Origin: Heligmosomoides polygyrus polygyrus
Lineage: Eukaryota; Nematoda; Chromadorea; Rhabditida; Heligmosomidae
NCBI GenBank assembly: GCA_947396885.1
Contig: OX377202.1
Span: forward strand, 77,782,643-77,846,642
Reading direction: 5' to 3'
DNA length: 64,000 nucleotides
This document shows, piece after piece, positions 37,945 through 50,157 of the stretch. Position 1 is the stretch's first letter, and each line of letters opens with the position of its first letter. The notes under the pieces were generated by a model. The model was not told the origin of the DNA. It saw only the letters and a program-made list of their open reading frames with translations, and did no database searches. A program made the translations under genes and the position numbers.

Positions 37945-38290
37945 GCTTAAGTTTCCGTCTCGGTGTCGTGGGGGTGGGTCTTGTTCGGAAAACTCTCAGT
38001 CGAAGCAAACAAAAACACTAGTCGCAGGAAACCGACCAAATAGTCCTCTAGAACACTGCGTCAGACCAAAGGACTGATGGAGGGTTCATTTACTCTTCAG
38101 GAGTCGGTTAAGGTATCGCTTAAGTTTCCGTCTCGGTGTCGTGGGGGTGGGTCTTGTTCGGAAAACTCTCAGTCGAAGCAAACTAAATATCGAGTCGCAG
38201 GAAACCGACCAAATAGTCCTCTAGAACACTGCGTCAGACCAAAGGACTGATGGAGTGTTCGTTTACTCTTCAGGAGTCGGTTAAGGTATC

Positions 38291-38982
38291 GCTTAAGTTT
38301 CCGTCTCGGTGTCGTGGGGGTGGGTCTTGTTCGGAAAACTCTCAGTCGAAGCAAACAAAAACACTAGTCGCAGGAAACCGACCAAATAGTCCTCTAGAAC
38401 ACTGCGTCAGACCAAAGGACTGATGGAGTGTTCGTTTACTCTTCAGGAGTCGGTTAAGGTATCGCTTAAGTTTCCGTCTCGGTGTCGTGGGGGTGGGTCT
38501 TGTTCGGAAAACTCTCAGTCGAAGCAAACAAAAACACTAGTCGCAGGAAACCGACCAAATAGTCCTCTAGAACACTGCGTCAGACCAAAGGACTGATGGA
38601 GTGTTCGTTTACTCTTCAGGAGTCGGTTAAGGTATCGCTTAAGTTTCCGTCTCGGTGTCGTGGGGGTGGGTCTTGTTCGGAAAACTCTCAGTCGAAGCAA
38701 ACAAAAACACTAGTCGCAGGAAACCGACCAAATAGTCCTCTAGAACACTGCGTCAGACCAAAGGACTGATGGAGGGTTTGTTTACTCTTCAGGAGTCGGT
38801 TAAGGTATCGCTTAAGTTTCCGTCTCGGTGTCGTGGGGGTGGGTCTTGTTCGGAAAACTCTCAGTCGAAGCAAACAAAAACACTAGTCGCAGGAAACCGA
38901 CCAAATAGTCCTCTAGAACACTGCGTCAGACCAAAGGACTGATGGAGTGTTCGTTTACTCTTCAGGATTCGGTTAAGGTATC
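38291..38982 (+). repeat. Run of four consecutive K monomers
   Basis: Monomers at 38291 and 38464 agree in all diagnostic states. The one at 38637 ends GGTTTGT but keeps the 173-bp CAGACCAAAGG, and the one at 38810 has CAGGATTC. This breaks the usual K/Y alternation and looks like single-monomer tandem duplication followed by small exchanges. Confidence 0.8.
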
Positions 38983-39327
38983 GCTTAAGTTTCCGTCTCG
39001 GTGTCGTGGGGGTGGGTCTTGTTCGGAAAACTCTCAGTCGAAGCAAACTAAATATCGAGTCGCAGGAAACCGACCAAATAGTCCTCTAGAACACTGCGTC
39101 AGACCAAAGGACTGATGGAGTGTTCGTTTACTCTTCAGGAGTCGGTTAAGGTATCGCTTAAGTTTCCGTCTCGGTGTCGTGGGGGTGGGTCTTGTTCGGA
39201 AAACTCTCAGTCGAAGCAAACAAAAACACTAGTCGCAGGAAACCGATCAAATAGTCCTCTAGAACACTGCGTCAAACCAAGGACTGATGGAGGGTTTGTT
39301 TACTCTTCAGGAGTCGGTTAAGGTATC

Positions 39328-39846
39328 GCTTAAGTTTCCGTCCCGGTGTCGTGGGGGTGGGTCTTGTTCGGAAAACTCTCAGTCGAAGCAAACTAAATAT
39401 CGAGTCGCAGGAAACCAACCAAATAGTCCTCCAGAACACTGCGTCAGACCAAAGGACTGATGGAGTGTTCGTTTACTCTTCAGGAGTCGGTTAAGGTATC
39501 GCTTAAGTTTCCGTCTCGGTGTCGTGGGGGTGGGTCTTGTTCGGAAATCTCTCAGTCGAAGCAAACTAAATATCGAGTCGCAGGAAACCGACCAAATAGT
39601 CCTCTAGAACACTACGTCAGACCAAAGGACTGATGGAGGGTTCGTTTACTCTTCAGGAGTCGGTTAAGGTATCGCTTAAGTTTCCGTCTCGGTGTCGTGG
39701 GGGTGGGTCTTGTTCGGAAAACTCTCAGTCGAAGCAAACTAAATATCGAGTCGCAGGAAACCAACCAAATAGTCCTCCAGAACACTGCGTCAGACCAAAG
39801 GACTGATGGAGTGTTCGTTTACTCTTCAGGAGTCGGTTAAGGTATC
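39328..39846 (+). repeat. Truncated B block with chimeric start
   Basis: The monomer at 39328 joins TCCCGG, elsewhere followed by the K patch, to a Y ACCAACC GTGTTCGT body. The next is GGAAATCTC/ACTACGTC, then Y ACCAACC. The deletion monomer and the CTTATTCGG pair are missing. An unequal exchange between a 172-bp-class monomer and an ACCAACC monomer would explain the junction. Confidence 0.78.
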
Positions 39847-41464
39847 GCTTAAGTTTCCGTCTCGGTGTCGTGGGGGTGGGTCTTGTTCGGAAAACTCTCA
39901 GTCGAAGCAAACAAAAACACTAGTCGCAGGAAACCGACCAAATAGTCCTCTAGAACACTGCGTCAGACCAAAGGACTGATGGAGGGTTCATTTACTCTTC
40001 AGGAGTCGGTTAAGGTATCGCTTAAGTTTCCGTCTCGGTGTCGTGGGGGTGGGTCTTGTTCGGAAAACTCTCAGTCGAAGCAAACTAAATATCGAGTCGC
40101 AGGAAACCGACCAAATAGTCCTCTAGAACACTGCGTCAGACCAAAGGACTGATGGAGTGTTCGTTTACTCTTCAGGAGTCGGTTAAGGTATCGCTTAAGT
40201 TTCCGTCTCGGTGTCGTGGGGGTGGGTCTTGTTCGGAAAACTCTCAGTCGAAGCAAACAAAAACACTAGTCGCAGGAAATCGACCAAATAGTCCTCTAGA
40301 ACACTGCGTCAAACCAAGGACTGATGGAGGGTTTGTTTACTCTTCAGGAGTCGGTTAAGGTATCGCTTAAGTTTCCGTCTCGGTGTCGTGGGGGTGGGTC
40401 TTGTTCGGAAAACTCTCAGTCGAAGCAAACAAAAACACTAGTCGCAGGAAACCGATCAAATAGTCCTCTAGAACACTGCGTCAAACCAAGGACTGATGGA
40501 GGGTTTGTTTACTCTTCAGGAGTCGGTTAAGGTATCGCTTAAGTTTCCGTCTCGGTGTCGTGGGGGTGGGTCTTGTTCGGAAAACTCTCAGTCGAAGCAA
40601 ACAAAAACACTAGTCGCAGGAAATCGACCAAATAGTCCTCTAGAACACTGCGTCAAACCAAGGACTGATGGAGGGTTTGTTTACTCTTCAGGAGTCGGTT
40701 AAGGTATCGCTTAAGTTTCCGTCTCGGTGTCGTGGGGGTGGGTCTTGTTCGGAAAACTCTCAGTCGAAGCAAACAAAAACACTAGTCGCAGGAAACCGAT
40801 CAAATAGTCCTCTAGAACACTGCGTCAAACCAAGGACTGATGGAGGGTTTGTTTACTCTTCAGGAGTCGGTTAAGGTATCGCTTAAGTTTCCGTCTCGGT
40901 GTCGTGGGGGTGGGTCTTGTTCGGAAAACTCTCAGTCGAAGCAAACTAAATATCGAGTCGCAGGAAACCGACCAAATAGTCCTCCAGAACACTGCGTCAG
41001 ACCAAAGGACTGATGGAGGGTTCGTTTACTCTTCAGGAGTCGGTTAAGGTATCGCTTAAGTTTCCGTCTCGGTGTCGTGGGGGTGGGTCTTGTTCGGAAA
41101 ACTCTCAGTCGAAGCAAACAAAAACACTAGTCGCAGGAAATCGACCAAATAGTCCTCTAGAACACTGCTTCAGACCAAAGGACTGATGGAGGGTTCATTT
41201 ACTCTTCAGGAGTCGGTTAAGGTATCGCTTAAGTTTCCGTCTCGGTGTCGTGGGGGTGGGTCTTGTTCGGAAAACTCTCAGTCGAAGCAAACAAAAACAC
41301 TAGTCGCAGGAAACCGATCAAATAGTCCTCTAGAACACTGCGTCAAACCAAGGACTGATGGAGGGTTTGTTTACTCTTCAGGAGTCGGTTAAGGTATCGC
41401 TTAAGTTTCCGTCTCGGTGTCGTGGGGGTGGGTCTTGTTCGGAAAACTCTCAGTCGAAGCAAAC
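39467..41464 (+). repeat. Duplicate segment, left copy (1,998 bp)
   Basis: Matches 47744-49741 at an offset of 8,277 bp with no difference noticed. It includes four consecutive 172-bp K monomers from 40193 (alternating ATCGACC/ACCGATC) and the rare GCTTCAG T at 41169. Its first 1.2 kb also matches about 42.4-43.6 kb (offset 2,930) and about 12.6-13.8 kb (offset 26,889 backwards). Confidence 0.85.
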
Positions 41465-42776
41465 AAAAACACTAGTCGCAGGAAACCGACCAAATAGTCC
41501 TCTAGAACACTGCGTCAGACCAAAGGACTGATGGAGTGTTCGTTTACTCTTCAGGATTCGGTTAAGGTATCGCTTAAGTTTCCGTCTCGGTGTCGTGGGG
41601 GTGGGTCTTGTTCGGAGAACTCTCAGTCGAAGCAAACTAAATATCGAGTCGCAGGAAACCAACCAAATAGTCCTCCAGAACACTGCGTCAGACCAAAGGA
41701 CTGATGGAGTGTTCGTTTACTCTTCAGGAGTCGGTTAAGGTATCGCTTAAGTTTCCGTCTCGGTGTCGTGGGGGTGGGTCTTGTTCGGAAAACTCTCAGT
41801 CGAAGCAAACTAAATATCGAGTCGCAGGAAACCGACCAAATAGTCCTCCAGAACACTGCGTCAGACCAAAGGACTGATGGAGGGTTCGTTTACTCTTCAG
41901 GAGTCGGTTAAGGTATCGCTTAAGTTTCCGTCTCGTCGGGGTGGGTCTTGTTCGGAAAACTCTCAGTCGAAGCAAACAAAAACACTAGTCGCAGGAAACC
42001 GACCAAATAGTCCTCTAGAACACTGCGTCAGACCAAAGGACTGATGGAGGGTTCGTTTACTCTTCAGGAGTCGGTTAAGGTATCGCTTAAGTTTCCGTCT
42101 CGGTGTCGTGGGGGTGGGTCTTATTCGGAAAACTCTCAGTCGAAGCAAACTAAATATCGAGTCGCAGGAAACCAACCAAATAGTCCTCCAGAACACTGCG
42201 TCAGACCAAAGGACTGATGGAGTGTTCGTTTACTCTTCAGAAGTCGGTTAAGGTATCGCTTAAGTTTCCGTCTCGGTGTCGTGGGGGTGGGTCTTATTCG
42301 GAAAACTCTCAGTCGAAGCAAACTAAATATCGAGTCGCAGGAAACCAACCAAATAGTCCTCCAGAACACTGCGTCAGACCAAAGGACTGATGGAGGGTTC
42401 GTTTACTCTTCAGGAGTCGGTTAAGGTATCGCTTAAGTTTCCGTCTCGGTGTCGTGGGGGTGGGTCTTGTTCGGAAATCTCTCAGTCGAAGCAAACTAAA
42501 TATCGAGTCGCAGGAAACCGACCAAATAGTCCTCTAGAACACTACGTCAGACCAAAGGACTGATGGAGGGTTCGTTTACTCTTCAGGAGTCGGTTAAGGT
42601 ATCGCTTAAGTTTCCGTCTCGGTGTCGTGGGGGTGGGTCTTGTTCGGAAAACTCTCAGTCGAAGCAAACTAAATATCGAGTCGCAGGAAACCAACCAAAT
42701 AGTCCTCCAGAACACTGCGTCAGACCAAAGGACTGATGGAGTGTTCGTTTACTCTTCAGGAGTCGGTTAAGGTATC
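41399..42776 (+). repeat. H8 unit copy 6 (1,378 bp)
   Basis: Complete unit. With about 0.8 kb downstream and a little upstream, it is part of a 2,289-bp stretch (41319-43607) that matches 46666-48954 at an offset of 5,347 bp with no difference noticed. Confidence 0.88.
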
Positions 42777-43122
42777 GCTTAAGTTTCCGTCTCGGTGTCG
42801 TGGGGGTGGGTCTTGTTCGGAAAACTCTCAGTCGAAGCAAACAAAAACACTAGTCGCAGGAAACCGACCAAATAGTCCTCTAGAACACTGCGTCAGACCA
42901 AAGGACTGATGGAGGGTTCATTTACTCTTCAGGAGTCGGTTAAGGTATCGCTTAAGTTTCCGTCTCGGTGTCGTGGGGGTGGGTCTTGTTCGGAAAACTC
43001 TCAGTCGAAGCAAACTAAATATCGAGTCGCAGGAAACCGACCAAATAGTCCTCTAGAACACTGCGTCAGACCAAAGGACTGATGGAGTGTTCGTTTACTC
43101 TTCAGGAGTCGGTTAAGGTATC

Positions 43123-46100
43123 GCTTAAGTTTCCGTCTCGGTGTCGTGGGGGTGGGTCTTGTTCGGAAAACTCTCAGTCGAAGCAAACAAAAACACTAGT
43201 CGCAGGAAATCGACCAAATAGTCCTCTAGAACACTGCGTCAAACCAAGGACTGATGGAGGGTTTGTTTACTCTTCAGGAGTCGGTTAAGGTATCGCTTAA
43301 GTTTCCGTCTCGGTGTCGTGGGGGTGGGTCTTGTTCGGAAAACTCTCAGTCGAAGCAAACAAAAACACTAGTCGCAGGAAACCGATCAAATAGTCCTCTA
43401 GAACACTGCGTCAAACCAAGGACTGATGGAGGGTTTGTTTACTCTTCAGGAGTCGGTTAAGGTATCGCTTAAGTTTCCGTCTCGGTGTCGTGGGGGTGGG
43501 TCTTGTTCGGAAAACTCTCAGTCGAAGCAAACAAAAACACTAGTCGCAGGAAATCGACCAAATAGTCCTCTAGAACACTGCGTCAAACCAAGGACTGATG
43601 GAGGGTTCGTTTACTCTTCAGGAGTCGGTTAAGGTATCGCTTAAGTTTCCGTCTCGGTGTCGTGGGGGTGGGTCTTGTTCGGAAAACTCTCAGTCGAAGC
43701 AAACAAAAACACTAGTCGCAGGAAATCGACCAAATAGTCCTCTAGAACACTGCGTCAGACCAAAGGACTGATGGAGGGTTCATTTACTCTTCAGGAGTCG
43801 GTTAAGGTATCGCTTAAGTTTCCGTCTCGGTGTCGTGGGGGTGGGTCTTGTTCGGAAAACTCTCAGTCGAAGCAAACAAAAACACTAGTCGCAGGAAATC
43901 GACCAAATAGTCCTCTAGAACACTGCGTCAGACCAAAGGACTGATGGAGGGTTCATTTACTCTTCAGGAGTCGGTTAAGGTATCGCTTAAGTTTCCGTCT
44001 CGGTGTCGTGGGGGTGGGTCTTGTTCGGAAAACTCTCAGTCGAAGCAAACAAAAACACTAGTCGCAGGAAATCGACCAAATAGTCCTCTAGAACACTGCG
44101 TCAAACCAAGGACTGATGGAGGGTTCGTTTACTCTTCAGGAGTCGGTTAAGGTATCGCTTAAGTTTCCGTCTCGGTGTCGTGGGGGTGGGTCTTGTTCGG
44201 AAAACTCTCAGTCGAAGCAAACAAAAACACTAGTCGCAGGAAATCGACCAAATAGTCCTCTAGAACACTGCGTCAGACCAAAGGACTGATGGAGGGTTCA
44301 TTTACTCTTCAGGAGTCGGTTAAGGTATCGCTTAAGTTTCCGTCTCGGTGTCGTGGGGGTGGGTCTTGTTCGGAAAACTCTCAGTCGAAGCAAACTAAAT
44401 ATCGAGTCGCAGGAAACCGACCAAATAGTCCTCCAGAACACTGCGTCAGACCAAAGGACTGATGGAAGGTTCGTTTACTCTTCAGGAGTCGGTTAAGGTA
44501 TCGCTTAAGTTTCCGTCTCGGTGTCGTGGGGGTGGGTCTTGTTCGGAAAACTCTCAGTCGAAGCAAACAAAAACACTAGTCGCAGGAAACCGACCAAATA
44601 GTCCTCTAGAACACTGCGTCAGACCAAAGGACTGATGGAGTGTTCGTTTACTCTTCAGGAGTCGGTTAAGGTATCGCTTAAGTTTCCGTCTCGGTGTCGT
44701 GGGGGTGGGTCTTGTTCGGAAAACTCTCAGTCGAAGCAAACAAAAACACTAGTCGCAGGAAACCGACCAAATAGTCCTCTAGAACACTGCGTCAGACCAA
44801 AGGACTGATGGAGGGTTCATTTACTCTTCAGGAGTCGGTTAAGGTATCGCTTAAGTTTCCGTCTCGGTGTCGTGGGGGTGGGTCTTGTTCGGAAAACTCT
44901 CAGTCGAAGCAAACTAAATATCGAGTCGCAGGAAACCGACCAAATAGTCCTCTAGAACACTGCGTCAGACCAAAGGACTGATGGAGTGTTCGTTTACTCT
45001 TCAGGAGTCGGTTAAGGTATCGCTTAAGTTTCCGTCTCGGTGTCGTGGGGGTGGGTCTTGTTCGGAAAACTCTCAGTCGAAGCAAACAAAAACACTAGTC
45101 GCAGGAAATCGACCAAATAGTCCTCTAGAACACTGCGTCAAACCAAGGACTGATGGAGGGTTTGTTTACTCTTCAGGAGTCGGTTAAGGTATCGCTTAAG
45201 TTTCCGTCTCGGTGTCGTGGGGGTGGGTCTTGTTCGGAAAACTCTCAGTCGAAGCAAACAAAAACACTAGTCGCAGGAAACCGATCAAATAGTCCTCTAG
45301 AACACTGCGTCAAACCAAGGACTGATGGAGGGTTTGTTTACTCTTCAGGAGTCGGTTAAGGTATCGCTTAAGTTTCCGTCTCGGTGTCGTGGGGGTGGGT
45401 CTTGTTCGGAAAACTCTCAGTCGAAGCAAACAAAAACACTAGTCGCAGGAAATCGACCAAATAGTCCTCTAGAACACTGCGTCAAACCAAGGACTGATGG
45501 AGGGTTCGTTTACTCTTCAGGAGTCGGTTAAGGTATCGCTTAAGTTTCCGTCTCGGTGTCGTGGGGGTGGGTCTTGTTCGGAAAACTCTCAGTCGAAGCA
45601 AACAAAAACACTAGTCGCAGGAAATCGACCAAATAGTCCTCTAGAACACTGCGTCAGACCAAAGGACTGATGGAGGGTTCATTTACTCTTCAGGAGTCGG
45701 TTAAGGTATCGCTTAAGTTTCCGTCTCGGTGTCGTGGGGGTGGGTCTTGTTCGGAAAACTCTCAGTCGAAGCAAACAAAAACACTAGTCGCAGGAAACCG
45801 ACCAAATAGTCCTCCAGAACACTGCGTCAGACCAAAGGACTGATGGAGGGTTCGTTTACTCTTCAGGAGTCGGTTAAGGTATCGCTTAAGTTTCCGTCTC
45901 GGTGTCGTGGGGGTGGGTCTTGTTCGGAAAACTCTCAGTCGAAGCAAACAAAAACACTAGTCGCAGGAAATCGACCAAATAGTCCTCTAGAACACTGCGT
46001 CAAACCAAGGACTGATGGAGGGTTTGTTTACTCTTCAGGAGTCGGTTAAGGTATCGCTTAAGTTTCCGTCTCGGTGTCGTGGGGGTGGGTCTTGTTCGGA

Positions 46101-46745
46101 AAACTCTCAGTCGAAGCAAACAAAAACACTAGTCGCAGGAAATCGACCAAATAGTCCTCTAGAACACTGCGTCAGACCAAAGGACTGATGGAGGGTTCAT
46201 TTACTCTTCAGGAGTCGGTTAAGGTATCGCTTAAGTTTCCGTCTCGGTGTCGTGGGGGTGGGTCTTGTTCGGAAAACTCTCAGTCGAAGCAAACAAAAAC
46301 ACTAGTCGCAGGAAATCGACCAAATAGTCCTCTAGAACACTGCGTCAAACCAAGGACTGATGGAGGGTTCGTTTACTCTTCAGGAGTCGGTTAAGGTATC
46401 GCTTAAGTTTCCGTCTCGGTGTCGTGGGGGTGGGTCTTGTTCGGAAAACTCTCAGTCGAAGCAAACAAAAACACTAGTCGCAGGAAACCGACCAAATAGT
46501 CCTCCAGAACACTGCGTCAGACCAAAGGACTGATGGAGGGTTCGTTTACTCTTCAGGAGTCGGTTAAGGTATCGCTTAAGTTTCCGTCTCGGTGTCGTGG
46601 GGGTGGGTCTTGTTCGGAAAACTCTCAGTCGAAGCAAACAAAAACACTAGTCGCAGGAAATCGACCAAATAGTCCTCTAGAACACTGCGTCAAACCAAGG
46701 ACTGATGGAGGGTTTGTTTACTCTTCAGGAGTCGGTTAAGGTATC
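43123..46745 (+). repeat. K-dominated segment (19 of 21 monomers K)
   Basis: Only the monomers at 44330 and 44849 are Y. The rest are K, mixing the 172-bp class with GGTTCAT monomers. A private G to A lies at 44467. No ACCAACC, deletion or CTTATTCGG monomers occur here. The loss of alternation suggests local expansion from a K-only template. Confidence 0.85.
45711..46400 (+). repeat. 690-bp all-K tetramer
   Basis: K with CCTCCAGAAC; 172-bp K with ATCGACC; K with GGTTCAT; 172-bp K with GGTTCGT. The first two monomers are repeated at 46401-46745, exactly 690 bp on, after which H8 copy 7 begins. This tetramer equals the 25.9-kb one in length but not in content. Confidence 0.85.
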
Positions 46746-48123
46746 GCTTAAGTTTCCGTCTCGGTGTCGTGGGGGTGGGTCTTGTTCGGAAAACTCTCAG
46801 TCGAAGCAAACAAAAACACTAGTCGCAGGAAACCGACCAAATAGTCCTCTAGAACACTGCGTCAGACCAAAGGACTGATGGAGTGTTCGTTTACTCTTCA
46901 GGATTCGGTTAAGGTATCGCTTAAGTTTCCGTCTCGGTGTCGTGGGGGTGGGTCTTGTTCGGAGAACTCTCAGTCGAAGCAAACTAAATATCGAGTCGCA
47001 GGAAACCAACCAAATAGTCCTCCAGAACACTGCGTCAGACCAAAGGACTGATGGAGTGTTCGTTTACTCTTCAGGAGTCGGTTAAGGTATCGCTTAAGTT
47101 TCCGTCTCGGTGTCGTGGGGGTGGGTCTTGTTCGGAAAACTCTCAGTCGAAGCAAACTAAATATCGAGTCGCAGGAAACCGACCAAATAGTCCTCCAGAA
47201 CACTGCGTCAGACCAAAGGACTGATGGAGGGTTCGTTTACTCTTCAGGAGTCGGTTAAGGTATCGCTTAAGTTTCCGTCTCGTCGGGGTGGGTCTTGTTC
47301 GGAAAACTCTCAGTCGAAGCAAACAAAAACACTAGTCGCAGGAAACCGACCAAATAGTCCTCTAGAACACTGCGTCAGACCAAAGGACTGATGGAGGGTT
47401 CGTTTACTCTTCAGGAGTCGGTTAAGGTATCGCTTAAGTTTCCGTCTCGGTGTCGTGGGGGTGGGTCTTATTCGGAAAACTCTCAGTCGAAGCAAACTAA
47501 ATATCGAGTCGCAGGAAACCAACCAAATAGTCCTCCAGAACACTGCGTCAGACCAAAGGACTGATGGAGTGTTCGTTTACTCTTCAGAAGTCGGTTAAGG
47601 TATCGCTTAAGTTTCCGTCTCGGTGTCGTGGGGGTGGGTCTTATTCGGAAAACTCTCAGTCGAAGCAAACTAAATATCGAGTCGCAGGAAACCAACCAAA
47701 TAGTCCTCCAGAACACTGCGTCAGACCAAAGGACTGATGGAGGGTTCGTTTACTCTTCAGGAGTCGGTTAAGGTATCGCTTAAGTTTCCGTCTCGGTGTC
47801 GTGGGGGTGGGTCTTGTTCGGAAATCTCTCAGTCGAAGCAAACTAAATATCGAGTCGCAGGAAACCGACCAAATAGTCCTCTAGAACACTACGTCAGACC
47901 AAAGGACTGATGGAGGGTTCGTTTACTCTTCAGGAGTCGGTTAAGGTATCGCTTAAGTTTCCGTCTCGGTGTCGTGGGGGTGGGTCTTGTTCGGAAAACT
48001 CTCAGTCGAAGCAAACTAAATATCGAGTCGCAGGAAACCAACCAAATAGTCCTCCAGAACACTGCGTCAGACCAAAGGACTGATGGAGTGTTCGTTTACT
48101 CTTCAGGAGTCGGTTAAGGTATC
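46746..48123 (+). repeat. H8 unit copy 7 (1,378 bp)
   Basis: Complete unit, 5,347 bp after copy 6 and apparently identical to it. It is followed by K GGTTCAT, Y GTGTTCGT and a run of 172-bp K monomers, the same order that follows copy 6. Confidence 0.88.
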
Positions 48124-49741
48124 GCTTAAGTTTCCGTCTCGGTGTCGTGGGGGTGGGTCTTGTTCGGAAAACTCTCAGTCGAAGCAAACAAAAACACTAG
48201 TCGCAGGAAACCGACCAAATAGTCCTCTAGAACACTGCGTCAGACCAAAGGACTGATGGAGGGTTCATTTACTCTTCAGGAGTCGGTTAAGGTATCGCTT
48301 AAGTTTCCGTCTCGGTGTCGTGGGGGTGGGTCTTGTTCGGAAAACTCTCAGTCGAAGCAAACTAAATATCGAGTCGCAGGAAACCGACCAAATAGTCCTC
48401 TAGAACACTGCGTCAGACCAAAGGACTGATGGAGTGTTCGTTTACTCTTCAGGAGTCGGTTAAGGTATCGCTTAAGTTTCCGTCTCGGTGTCGTGGGGGT
48501 GGGTCTTGTTCGGAAAACTCTCAGTCGAAGCAAACAAAAACACTAGTCGCAGGAAATCGACCAAATAGTCCTCTAGAACACTGCGTCAAACCAAGGACTG
48601 ATGGAGGGTTTGTTTACTCTTCAGGAGTCGGTTAAGGTATCGCTTAAGTTTCCGTCTCGGTGTCGTGGGGGTGGGTCTTGTTCGGAAAACTCTCAGTCGA
48701 AGCAAACAAAAACACTAGTCGCAGGAAACCGATCAAATAGTCCTCTAGAACACTGCGTCAAACCAAGGACTGATGGAGGGTTTGTTTACTCTTCAGGAGT
48801 CGGTTAAGGTATCGCTTAAGTTTCCGTCTCGGTGTCGTGGGGGTGGGTCTTGTTCGGAAAACTCTCAGTCGAAGCAAACAAAAACACTAGTCGCAGGAAA
48901 TCGACCAAATAGTCCTCTAGAACACTGCGTCAAACCAAGGACTGATGGAGGGTTTGTTTACTCTTCAGGAGTCGGTTAAGGTATCGCTTAAGTTTCCGTC
49001 TCGGTGTCGTGGGGGTGGGTCTTGTTCGGAAAACTCTCAGTCGAAGCAAACAAAAACACTAGTCGCAGGAAACCGATCAAATAGTCCTCTAGAACACTGC
49101 GTCAAACCAAGGACTGATGGAGGGTTTGTTTACTCTTCAGGAGTCGGTTAAGGTATCGCTTAAGTTTCCGTCTCGGTGTCGTGGGGGTGGGTCTTGTTCG
49201 GAAAACTCTCAGTCGAAGCAAACTAAATATCGAGTCGCAGGAAACCGACCAAATAGTCCTCCAGAACACTGCGTCAGACCAAAGGACTGATGGAGGGTTC
49301 GTTTACTCTTCAGGAGTCGGTTAAGGTATCGCTTAAGTTTCCGTCTCGGTGTCGTGGGGGTGGGTCTTGTTCGGAAAACTCTCAGTCGAAGCAAACAAAA
49401 ACACTAGTCGCAGGAAATCGACCAAATAGTCCTCTAGAACACTGCTTCAGACCAAAGGACTGATGGAGGGTTCATTTACTCTTCAGGAGTCGGTTAAGGT
49501 ATCGCTTAAGTTTCCGTCTCGGTGTCGTGGGGGTGGGTCTTGTTCGGAAAACTCTCAGTCGAAGCAAACAAAAACACTAGTCGCAGGAAACCGATCAAAT
49601 AGTCCTCTAGAACACTGCGTCAAACCAAGGACTGATGGAGGGTTTGTTTACTCTTCAGGAGTCGGTTAAGGTATCGCTTAAGTTTCCGTCTCGGTGTCGT
49701 GGGGGTGGGTCTTGTTCGGAAAACTCTCAGTCGAAGCAAAC
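47744..49741 (+). repeat. Duplicate segment, right copy (1,998 bp)
   Basis: Partner of 39467-41464, including the rare GCTTCAG T at 49446. It overlaps the right copy of the 5,347-bp-offset pair, so the 46.7-49.7 kb stretch is a composite of two different upstream sources. Confidence 0.85.
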
Positions 49742-49848
49742 TAAATATCGAGTCGCAGGAAACCGACCAAATAGTCCTCCAGAACACTGCGTCAGACCAA
49801 AGGACTGATGGAGGGTTCGTTTACTCTTCAGGAGTCGGTTAAGGTATC

Positions 49849-50015
49849 GCTTAAGTTTCCGTCTCGTCGGGGTGGGTCTTGTTCGGAAAACTCTCAGTCG
49901 AAGCAAACAAAAACACTAGTCGCAGGAAATCGACCAAATAGTCCTCTAGAACACTGCTTCAGACCAAAGGACTGATGGAGGGTTCATTTACTCTTCAGGA
50001 GTCGGTTAAGGTATC
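49849..50015 (+). repeat. Chimeric 167-bp monomer (deletion start, GCTTCAG end)
   Basis: The left part has the 6-bp loss. The right part has ATCGACC, the rare GCTTCAG (T at 49958) and GGTTCAT, otherwise found only in full-length monomers such as the one carrying 49446. The breakpoint lies between about 49866 and 49929. The next monomers repeat those 512 bp upstream. Confidence 0.8.
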
Positions 50016-50157
50016 GCTTAAGTTTCCGTCTCGGTGTCGTGGGGGTGGGTCTTGTTCGGAAAACTCTCAGTCGAAGCAAACAAAAACACTAGTCGCAGGA
50101 AACCGATCAAATAGTCCTCTAGAACACTGCGTCAAACCAAGGACTGATGGAGGGTTT

